DNA from: an uncultured Chlorobiota bacterium
Lineage (GTDB): Bacteria; Bacteroidota; Kapaibacteriia; OLB7
DNA length: 6,472 nt
Reading direction: 5' to 3'
Assembly (NCBI GenBank): GCA_946481475.1
Contig: CAMLOB010000242.1
Span: 1-6,472 of the forward strand
The position numbers and the translations under genes were made by a program. Below are positions 1 to 5,964 of this stretch, piece by piece; the stretch's first letter is position 1; each line of letters starts with the position of its first letter. The notes beneath the pieces were generated by a model. That model was not told the DNA's origin. It saw nothing but the letters and a program-made list of their open reading frames with translations, and did not search any database.

Positions 1-56
1 GACTCCCGACTCCCGACTCCCGACTCCCGACTCCCGACTCCCGACTCCCGACTCCT
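1..56. repeat. 7-bp tandem repeat array (GACTCCC / GGGAGTC), truncated by window edge
   Basis: Seven perfect copies of GACTCCC fill positions 1-49. An eighth copy at 50-56 has one change (GACTCCT). On the minus strand the unit reads GGGAGTC, and the imperfect unit is the one nearest the outer-membrane factor gene, whose stop codon TAG lies at 60-62, so only three bases separate array and gene. The array continues to the left edge, so its full copy number is unknown. The unit length is not a multiple of three and no frame contains a stop, but nothing suggests it is coding. Heptameric intergenic tandem repeats are known in several bacterial lineages, for example the STRR families of filamentous cyanobacteria; membership of any named family is not claimed. 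The seven GGG tracts separated by four bases fit the canonical G-quadruplex pattern. Confidence 0.97.
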
Positions 57-59
57 GCC

Positions 60-1436
60 CTACTCACCGGCAAGCCGGAGAATGCCCCCGCTCAACCGAA
101 GCATCTGCAGTTCGAGTAATGCCTTGTCGTACTCGGCCTGCACCAGACGACTTTCCGCTTCGATCAACGCGGTCTGCGCCAGCCGGACCTCGAACGGTGT
201 GACCGCTCCAAGTTCAAGCCGGTCCGAAGCAAGCCGCATGTTCTCCGCCGCTCCGGCAATTCTGCTCCGTTCGTAGGCGACCAGACGACTCTGCCCTTCG
301 TAGCGTTGGTATAGCGTCTCGAACTCCGCCTCCGCCTCGGCTACCGCTTCGGCATAGCGCAACTCGCTCTCGCGAATGCTCAGCTCCGCCTGGTCCAGCC
401 GACCACTGGTGGCGAAACCGTTGAAAATATTCCAGGTCGCGCTCAGTCCGTAATTCAGACCTGATGTGCGGTTGGAGAGAAGGAAACCTGCGTCGGCGTT
501 CGATCCGACGAAGTCATAGCCGACGTTCAGCGAGACCAGAGGATAGAGTTCCGATTGCACCAGTTTCCGGGAACGTCCGGCCTGCTCAATAGCCAGTCTT
601 GCGCTCTGCACGGCTGTGTTCGTTTCCAGAATACGTTGGCGCAGTTCTTCGCGAGCCGGAAGAGGGATGCCGGTGCCGATCGAATCGGCGGGGACAAACG
701 GGGTCAGAGGAGAGCGGTTCAGCAGACGGTTGAGCCGGATCTTTGCGTCGGCCAGCGTCAGTTCGCTTCTGAGGAGTGTCGCGCTGTCGGCGTCGAGATC
801 GACCTGGGCCTGCGTCAGTTCGAAGCGGATCGAGGCCCCGGTCTCCACCCGGTCCTGCGCCAGATCCCGCCGAAGAGTCGAAAGGCGAATAGACTCCTCC
901 GTCGTCCCGATCAATTCCTGAAGCAGAAGAATATCAAGCCATGAGAGGGCGATCTCCGTGGCGATTCGTTCCCGTTCATCCCGTTCGGCAACTTCGTTCA
1001 ACGCCGTTTCTCCTTCCAGCAGATCAAGCCGTCGCCACGAGGCGAATCCGTCGAAGACTCTCCAGTCGGCATCGATCCCGAAAGAGTAGCCGCTGGAGAC
1101 CGCTCCGCTCCGCTCGGTGATCTCGCCGCTGACGAATTCCTGACGTGTGTTGTTCAGGCTTCCGGTCAACCCGCCGTAGAGATCGACTTCCGGCAGAAGT
1201 CCGGCCGCTCCGGGCGTGGCCCCCTCCCGTGCCCGTTCGGTCTGCAACGAGGCGATCTCTCCCCGCCGGTTTTGCGCCAGTCCGATCCGGACCGCTTCGC
1301 GCAGCGTCAGAGCTTCTTCCTGAGCCGCTGCCCCGACCGGATCGAACAGGGGCGGAAGGAGGAGCACAAAGAGAAAAGGAAGAAGTTTCTTCCATCCTGA
1401 AAGACTCGACGCGGTATATGGCGAACGTCTGCTCAT
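60..1436 (-). CDS. TolC-family outer-membrane efflux factor (OEP)
   Basis: This 458-residue protein is the outer-membrane channel of the tripartite efflux pump; family members form trimers with a beta-barrel in the outer membrane and a long alpha-helical tunnel in the periplasm. A signal peptide is visible: basic start (SRR, KK at 16-17), hydrophobic core at about 19-31, and a likely signal peptidase I site after Ala38 (AAA|Q). No lipobox cysteine is present, unlike OprM-type lipoproteins. The mature part holds the two tandem OEP repeats, about 42-245 and 262-448, with coiled-coil stretches rich in Ala, Glu, Arg and Leu. The internal duplication shows in the paired motifs WRVFDGFASWRRLD (125-138) and WNIFNGFATSGRLD (335-348). 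Length is normal for the family. The start ATG overlaps the pump gene's stop as ATGA (1433-1436), which suggests translational coupling; no Shine-Dalgarno motif precedes it. The gene ends in TAG, followed almost at once by the heptamer array. Family assignment is firm; substrate is unknown. Confidence 0.95.
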   Translation of the reverse strand: MSRRSPYTASSLSGWKKLLPFLFVLLLPPLFDPVGAAAQEEALTLREAVRIGLAQNRRGEIASLQTERAREGATPGAAGLLPEVDLYGGLTGSLNNTRQEFVSGEITERSGAVSSGYSFGIDADWRVFDGFASWRRLDLLEGETALNEVAERDERERIATEIALSWLDILLLQELIGTTEESIRLSTLRRDLAQDRVETGASIRFELTQAQVDLDADSATLLRSELTLADAKIRLNRLLNRSPLTPFVPADSIGTGIPLPAREELRQRILETNTAVQSARLAIEQAGRSRKLVQSELYPLVSLNVGYDFVGSNADAGFLLSNRTSGLNYGLSATWNIFNGFATSGRLDQAELSIRESELRYAEAVAEAEAEFETLYQRYEGQSRLVAYERSRIAGAAENMRLASDRLELGAVTPFEVRLAQTALIEAESRLVQAEYDKALLELQMLRLSGGILRLAGE

Positions 1437-4400
1437 GATTCTATCGCGACAGGTTGATGTTCTTCTTCTTGTGTGATTTCCGATTCATCCAGAGGGATGG
1501 CCCGCAGCCGCTTGCCGGTGAAGAATGAATAGATGCCCGGCACCACAAAGAGTGTCAGCAGCGTTGCGACGATGAGTCCGCCGACAAGGACGATACCCAT
1601 CGAGACGCGACTCTCGGCTCCGGCCCCCAGCGAGAGGGCAATCGGCAGGGCGCCGAGGATCGTTGAAAGACTTGTCATCAGGATCGGGCGGAAGCGGGCG
1701 GTGGATGCGTCGATGATCGCCTCGGCAATATCGAGTCCGGCCTCGCGCCGCTGGTTGGCGAACTCCACAATCAGGATGCCGTTCTTTGTGACCAGACCGA
1801 TCAGCATGATCATGCCGATCTGGCTGAAGATGTTCAATGTCTGCTCGAAATACCAGAGGGAGAGGAGTGCTCCGGTCAGGGCCAGAGGGACCGTGAAGAG
1901 AATAATCATCGGATCGCGGAAGCTCTCGAACTGTGCGGCCAGCGCAAGGTAGATCAGCAGCAGAGCCAGCATGAAGGCGAAGATGAGACTCGACGAACTT
2001 TCCACAAAATCCCGCGACGTTCCGGTCAGCGATGTGCTGAAAGAATCATCCAGCACTGCGTCGGCAATCCGCTCCATCTCTTCGATGCCGTCCCCGAGGG
2101 AATATCCGTCGGCAAGTCCGGCCGAAACGGTTGCCGAGACGTAGCGGTTGAACCGGTAGAGCTGTGGCGGACGGCTCTCCTCTTCGGTGTCGATCAGATT
2201 GTCAAGCTGGATCATCTCTCCCCGGTTGTTCCGCAGGAAGATCGAGTGGAGATCGACCGGATCGTTCCGGTCCTCCTTTGCAAGCTGACCGATCACCTGA
2301 TACTGCTTGCCGTTCATTGTGAAGTATCCCATCCGTCCGTCGCTCAGAGCCACCTGAAGGGCCTGGGCGACGTCGAGCATCGAGACGCCGAGGACGCGGG
2401 CCTTCTCCCTGTCGACCGATACCCGCAGCTCCGGCTTGTTGAACTTCAGATCGATATCGACGATGTTGAAGACATCGCTTTCTCCGGCGGTCTCCAGAAA
2501 CTGCGGCAGTTTTTCAGTCAGACGTTCGAAGTTCGGTGCCTGGATCACGAACTGGACCGGCAATCCTCCCCGGCGTCCTCCGATCGTCTGTTCCTCCGAG
2601 AAAAAGGCTCGCGCCCCCGGCAGGTTCCGGGCCAGACCGTTCAATTGTCCGGCAATCTGACTTTGCGAACGCTCCCGCTCATCCGGTTGGGTCAGGATGA
2701 TCCGCATGAAACCGGAGTTCACCGAACTGGAGGCGCCGAAGCCGGGGGAGGTAACCGAAATGATTGCGGCGATTTCCGGGACGGAGTCCCGGACCAGACC
2801 GATCATCCGGTCCATATACTCATCCATGTACTCGAAGGTGGCCCCCTCCGGAGCGGTCGCGAACATCCGGACGCCGCTCCTGTCCTCAAGCGGGGCAAGT
2901 TCCGAGGGGAGAGAAGTGATGAAAAACCAGATAAGGAAACCGCAGGCCGCCACAATCGGAAAGACCAGCCATCGGTGACGCATGAATCCTTCCAGAAGGG
3001 AACGATAACCTTCAGCCAGAGAGCGGAAGAAGGGTTCGGTCCGGTTGTAGAACCAGCTATGCCGTCCCTGCTTCAGCAGTCGGGTGGCCAGCATCGGCGT
3101 CAGCGTCAGGGCGACGAAGGAGGAGATGATCACCGCACCGGCCAGGACCACGCCGAACTCCCTGAAGAGGCGACCGGTCAGTCCCTCAAGGAACATCACC
3201 GGCATGAAGACCGCCGCCAGGGCGACTGTTGTGGCGATTACCGCGAAGAAGATCTCCTTGCTCCCCTGCAATCCGGCCTGAAGCGGAGACATTCCCTCTT
3301 CAACCTTTGTGTAGATATTTTCAAGGACGACAATCGCATCGTCGACGACCAGACCGATGGCCAGGACGATGCCGAGGAGGGTCAGGACATTGATCGAGAA
3401 ACCTGCGGCCAGCATGATGAAAAACGTTCCGATCAGCGACACGGGGATAACGACTGTCGGGATGATCGTCGTCCGGAAATCCCGAAGGAAGAGGAAGATG
3501 ACCAGAACCACAAGGCCGAAGGCGATGAAGATCGTCTGCATCACCTCGTCGATCGAATCACGGATATAGGTTGTCGTGTCGAAGCCGATGCCGAGCTGGA
3601 TATCCTCCGGCAGATCTTTCTTGATCTCCTCCAGCCGTTCATAGAATTCGTCGACGATGGCGATGTTGTTCGCACCCGGTTGCGGGATCAGCACCACGCC
3701 GATCATCGGTTTCCCGTCACGCTTCAGTACCGTCCGCTCGTTTTCCGGTCCGTACCGGGCCTCCCCGATATCGCGCAGACGGACGATCGCGCCGTTCCGT
3801 TCGCTGATGATCAGATTATTGAACTCCTCCGGCGTCGAGAGGCGACCGACGGTCCTGACCGAAAGCTCGGTATTCTTCCCTTCGATCCGTCCGGTCGGAA
3901 GCTCCACGTTCTCCCGGTTCAGGGCGGTTGCCACATCGGTCAGCGACAATCCGAGAGCGGTCAGTCGGGCCGGGTCCAGACTGATCCGCATCGAGTAGCG
4001 TTTCTCTCCCCAGATCGCCACGCTGCTGACGCCCGGAATCGTCTGGAGACGTTCTTTGAAAAGATTGATCCCGATCTCGGTCAGTTCCAGCGGATCGCGC
4101 GAATCGCCGGCGACGTTCAGGAAGACGATCGGTCCGGCGTCGGCGTCCGATTTTGAAACGATGGGATTATCGACGTCCGGGGGAAGATTCCGCTGGGCGC
4201 GGGAGACACGGTCGCGCACATCGTTTGCGGCCGTCTCCAGATCAATATCAAGTGTGAACTCGATGGTGATCGTGCTGCGGCTCTCGCGACTGACCGAGGT
4301 GATCGTCCGGATACCGGCGATGCCGTTGACCGATTCCTCGATCGGTTCGGTGATCTGCGATTCGATGATGTCGGCATTTGCCCCCGGATAGCTTGTCGAG

Positions 4401-4540
4401 ACGGTGATGACCGGCGGATCGACCGACGGATATTCGCGGACTCCGAGACGGGTGAAGCCGATCACGCCGAAAAGAATGATGACGAGCGACAGCACCGTTG
4501 CAAGTACGGGGCGTCGTATACTCAGTGATGAGAGACTCAT
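1433..4540 (-). CDS. RND-family efflux pump, inner-membrane permease (HAE-1 / AcrB-like)
   Basis: This 1035-residue proton/substrate antiporter is the energised inner-membrane component of the exporter; AcrB has 1049 residues. By eye there are twelve membrane segments: TM1 at about 12-30, TM2-6 between 334 and 485, TM7 at 524-542, TM8-12 between 852 and 1003. Two large periplasmic loops (about 31-333 and 543-851) would form the porter and docking domains. The proton relay is intact: Asp400-Asp401 in the TM4 motif GLVVDDAIVVLENI (AcrB D407/D408), Lys919 in the TM10 motif GLVTKNGILIVEFAN (AcrB K940) and Arg949 before PILMTSL (AcrB R971). The Asp-Asp pair favours the HAE-1 drug/hydrophobe group over the heavy-metal HME group. 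By hand alignment, Phe140 and Trp177 occupy the places of AcrB F136 and F178 in the binding pocket; this is less certain. The ATG at 4538-4540 starts the typical N-terminus (SIRRPV), with no Shine-Dalgarno motif upstream. The adaptor gene ends 55 bp upstream, and the 3' end overlaps the channel gene by 4 bp. Confidence 0.97.
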   Translation of the reverse strand: MSLSSLSIRRPVLATVLSLVIILFGVIGFTRLGVREYPSVDPPVITVSTSYPGANADIIESQITEPIEESVNGIAGIRTITSVSRESRSTITIEFTLDIDLETAANDVRDRVSRAQRNLPPDVDNPIVSKSDADAGPIVFLNVAGDSRDPLELTEIGINLFKERLQTIPGVSSVAIWGEKRYSMRISLDPARLTALGLSLTDVATALNRENVELPTGRIEGKNTELSVRTVGRLSTPEEFNNLIISERNGAIVRLRDIGEARYGPENERTVLKRDGKPMIGVVLIPQPGANNIAIVDEFYERLEEIKKDLPEDIQLGIGFDTTTYIRDSIDEVMQTIFIAFGLVVLVIFLFLRDFRTTIIPTVVIPVSLIGTFFIMLAAGFSINVLTLLGIVLAIGLVVDDAIVVLENIYTKVEEGMSPLQAGLQGSKEIFFAVIATTVALAAVFMPVMFLEGLTGRLFREFGVVLAGAVIISSFVALTLTPMLATRLLKQGRHSWFYNRTEPFFRSLAEGYRSLLEGFMRHRWLVFPIVAACGFLIWFFITSLPSELAPLEDRSGVRMFATAPEGATFEYMDEYMDRMIGLVRDSVPEIAAIISVTSPGFGASSSVNSGFMRIILTQPDERERSQSQIAGQLNGLARNLPGARAFFSEEQTIGGRRGGLPVQFVIQAPNFERLTEKLPQFLETAGESDVFNIVDIDLKFNKPELRVSVDREKARVLGVSMLDVAQALQVALSDGRMGYFTMNGKQYQVIGQLAKEDRNDPVDLHSIFLRNNRGEMIQLDNLIDTEEESRPPQLYRFNRYVSATVSAGLADGYSLGDGIEEMERIADAVLDDSFSTSLTGTSRDFVESSSSLIFAFMLALLLIYLALAAQFESFRDPMIILFTVPLALTGALLSLWYFEQTLNIFSQIGMIMLIGLVTKNGILIVEFANQRREAGLDIAEAIIDASTARFRPILMTSLSTILGALPIALSLGAGAESRVSMGIVLVGGLIVATLLTLFVVPGIYSFFTGKRLRAIPLDESEITQEEEHQPVAIES

Positions 4541-4595
4541 GAATCAAGCGTTTGTATGAGTGTTCCGTGTCGGCAATCAGACGGTAGTGTGGAGA

Positions 4596-5732
4596 TCATC
4601 CGCCGTCGCCGGATGTGTAAGCGGTGGAAATCACCGGCAGGACCGGACTTCCCGGCCGCACCGTCTGGAGTCCTTCGATGATGATCGTATCTCCCGATTC
4701 CAGTCCTTCGGAGACCTCGATGAAGGATTCCGAGCGTGATCCTGTCGTGACCGGCTGCGGCGTTGCCTTCCCTTCGCGGATCACCATCACCTGCTGACCC
4801 TCCATCGTCGGGATCAAACCCTGTGTCGGAATAATCGGAAGAGATCTCGACGTACCGGTCGGCATTTCGACGGCGGCGAACTGACCGGGAAGAATGTCCC
4901 GGTTTCCGTTCGGGCTGGTTGCGCGGACCCGTCGTGTTCGTGTGGAAGGATCGACGCCGGCCTCAACGGCATAGACCCGGGCGGTGCGGCGTCCCGAAAC
5001 TCCGTCGACGGTGTAGTGAAAGACCGTGCCGGGCGTTACCCGAAGAGCGTAGGATTCCGGAATCGAAAATTCCAGTTTGAGCGGATCCAGATCGTAGATC
5101 GTCGTCAGCGTCGTCGACGGGGTGACGTAGGCCCCCACGCTGACCTGACGCAGACCGACGCGACCGGAGAAGGGGGCGCGGATCACCGTCTTCTCTATCT
5201 GGGCTTTCAGCAGAGCGATATCAGCCCGGGCTACCTCCAGCTCGTTGACGGCCACTTCGTACTCCGCCGGGCTTACCCCGTTTCGCTCCAGAAGAGCGGA
5301 CTTCCTCTTTTCGTTCAGTTCGGCCAGCTTCAGACGACTTTCGGCTTTGCTGAGTGATGCCTGCAACTCCGCGTCGTTCAGCTTTGCCAGTACCGCTCCC
5401 TGCGACACGTGCTGACCTTCGTTGAAGTTGATGTGGGTGATCTTTCCGGATACCTCGCTGGTAATTCCGGTCTGTTCGTTCGGCAGGAGCGTTCCGGCCA
5501 GGGTGATCGGCGTGCTGGTCTTTCCGGTCTGCACCACGTAGGCGACGACACGGGCAGGGGCTCCCCCTCCTTTTCCTCTTCCGGGGGGAGCATTATTTCC
5601 GGAACCGCTATCTTCGTCTCCGGCAAGATCGATCTTGGGGAGGGCAAGCACGACGACAACGATCAGCAAAACGCCGACGGCGATCCATCGGACGGCACGA
5701 TGTTTTGTTCGACTTTCGGTCGAAGATTCCAT
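4596..5732 (-). CDS. RND efflux periplasmic adaptor (membrane fusion protein, HlyD/AcrA-like)
   Basis: This adaptor links the RND pump to the outer-membrane channel; numbering here is for the 378-residue product starting at 5732. Residues 15-32 form one hydrophobic anchor after a basic N-terminus, and there is no lipobox, so it is probably anchored by a membrane helix and not by lipid as in AcrA. A Gly/Pro/Lys-rich linker (about 41-60) follows. The core has the usual order: first half of the lipoyl domain (about 88-118, VSGKITHINFNEGQHV), alpha-hairpin (119-181), second lipoyl half (183-215, IRAPFSGRVGLRQVSVGAYV), beta-barrel (217-290) and membrane-proximal domain (297-365). The frame stays open upstream to an ATG at 5873. 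I prefer 5732 because the anchor follows directly, GGAAAAG lies 7 nt upstream, and the added residues (MNSESYHPGQ...) look non-coding. An ATG at 5768 is a second option, but a GC-rich hairpin would sit just 10 nt before it. First gene of the operon; substrate not inferable. Confidence 0.93.
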   Translation of the reverse strand: MESSTESRTKHRAVRWIAVGVLLIVVVVLALPKIDLAGDEDSGSGNNAPPGRGKGGGAPARVVAYVVQTGKTSTPITLAGTLLPNEQTGITSEVSGKITHINFNEGQHVSQGAVLAKLNDAELQASLSKAESRLKLAELNEKRKSALLERNGVSPAEYEVAVNELEVARADIALLKAQIEKTVIRAPFSGRVGLRQVSVGAYVTPSTTLTTIYDLDPLKLEFSIPESYALRVTPGTVFHYTVDGVSGRRTARVYAVEAGVDPSTRTRRVRATSPNGNRDILPGQFAAVEMPTGTSRSLPIIPTQGLIPTMEGQQVMVIREGKATPQPVTTGSRSESFIEVSEGLESGDTIIIEGLQTVRPGSPVLPVISTAYTSGDGG

Positions 5733-5778
5733 AGATATTCTTTTCCGGTTCGTATGATTTCTCGACATGCCGGTGATT

Positions 5779-5802
5779 CTGCCCCGCAGTAAGAAGGGGC
5801 AG
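5779..5802 (-). promoter_or_regulatory. GC-rich hairpin in the leader of the efflux operon
   Basis: CTGCCCC (5779-5785) and GGGGCAG (5796-5802) are perfect 7-bp inverted repeats around a 10-nt loop. In the efflux transcript the hairpin would lie 46 nt upstream of the preferred adaptor start at 5732. No T-run follows it on either strand (the minus strand continues AATCACC), so an intrinsic terminator is unlikely. It could be a 5' leader structure or a DNA operator. Against the upstream start at 5768 it would occupy the ribosome-binding region. Confidence 0.5.
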
Positions 5803-5831
5803 CGACGGGCCGAAGTGGGATACTGAACGAA

Positions 5832-5862
5832 TTGCGTTAGACATTGGCCGGGATGATATGAT
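5832..5862 (+). promoter_or_regulatory. Possible sigma70-like promoter for the ABC permease gene
   Basis: TATGAT at 5857-5862 matches the -10 consensus in five of six positions. The best -35 candidate is TTGCGT at 5832-5837 (four of six), with a 19-bp spacer, longer than the optimum of 17. Transcription would begin near 5869 and give a leader of about 95 nt before the ATG at 5965. The -10 hexamer lies inside the spacer of the 9-bp inverted repeat at 5845-5886, so a protein bound there would block it. If the host uses Bacteroidota-type promoters, this reading does not apply. Confidence 0.25.
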
Positions 5863-5886
5863 TCCGAATTCATCGGTTCCCGGCCA
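5845..5886. promoter_or_regulatory. 9-bp inverted repeat, candidate operator in the divergent region
   Basis: TGGCCGGGA (5845-5853) and TCCCGGCCA (5878-5886) are perfect inverted copies separated by 24 bp, so the arm centres are about 33 bp apart, near three helical turns. The spacer contains the small palindromes ATTCCGAAT (5861-5869) and GAATTC (5866-5871) and a candidate -10 hexamer. Its mid-intergenic position and symmetry suggest a binding site for a dimeric or tetrameric regulator serving one or both flanking units. It could also be a coincidental dyad; no regulator is identified. Confidence 0.4.
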
Positions 5887-5930
5887 CATTTTTCGTGCTC
5901 GATAAGACCTGCTCCCTGACGAACAAGTCT

Positions 5931-5938
5931 GTTGCAAC
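5931..5938. promoter_or_regulatory. 8-bp palindrome GTTGCAAC upstream of the permease start
   Basis: GTTGCAAC is its own reverse complement and ends 26 bp before the permease ATG. A core of this kind, close to a sugar-type ABC gene, could be part of a repressor site, but symmetry does not extend beyond eight bases. Chance is a live alternative. Confidence 0.2.
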
Positions 5939-5964
5939 GTGGATTTTTTCCTGATTAAAGACTG

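Larger units (their letters stand above)
5733..5964. promoter_or_regulatory. Divergent intergenic control region between efflux operon and ABC permease
   Basis: This 232-bp stretch separates the two divergently transcribed units, so it should carry promoters for both. It holds a 7-bp inverted repeat (5779-5802), a 9-bp inverted repeat (5845-5886), a GAATTC-containing AT-rich centre and an 8-bp palindrome (5931-5938). No regulator gene (TetR, MarR, LacI or similar) lies inside the window, so the cognate protein, if any, is encoded elsewhere. For the minus strand I see only a possible -10 hexamer TATCAT at 5858-5853 without a convincing -35 box. No tRNA, riboswitch or complete small gene could be recognised here. 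The extent shrinks by 36 bp if the adaptor starts at 5768. Confidence 0.7.

Noticed and set aside
1..56. CRISPR array
   Set aside because: Units are 7 bp and directly contiguous with no spacers.
1..62. Stop-codon readthrough of the channel protein into the heptamer array
   Set aside because: The array is open in all frames and would give a 7-residue periodic tail, but no readthrough context or selenocysteine/pyrrolysine signal is visible, and the protein ends at the usual length for the family.
2246..4156. A 636-codon open frame on the plus strand, antisense to the RND pump gene
   Set aside because: It is wholly contained in a gene with unmistakable RND motifs and intact catalytic residues. 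Its translation is rich in Asp, Arg, His and Gln with no recognisable domain, membrane segment or motif, as expected for the complement of a biased GC-rich coding sequence.
1433..4540. Heavy-metal (CusA/CzcA-type) RND pump
   Set aside because: TM4 has the adjacent Asp-Asp pair typical of HAE-1 pumps, and no methionine-relay or metal-binding pattern was noticed.
4541..4595. Internal promoter or terminator between adaptor and pump genes
   Set aside because: The 55-bp gap shows no stem-loop with a T-run, no convincing -35/-10 pair and no ribosome-binding motif, so I treat the three genes as one operon.
5733..5873. N-terminal extension of the adaptor from the ATG at 5873
   Set aside because: The extra 47 residues precede the basic region and membrane anchor, show no family similarity, and would place the 7-bp hairpin and part of the 9-bp dyad inside the coding sequence.
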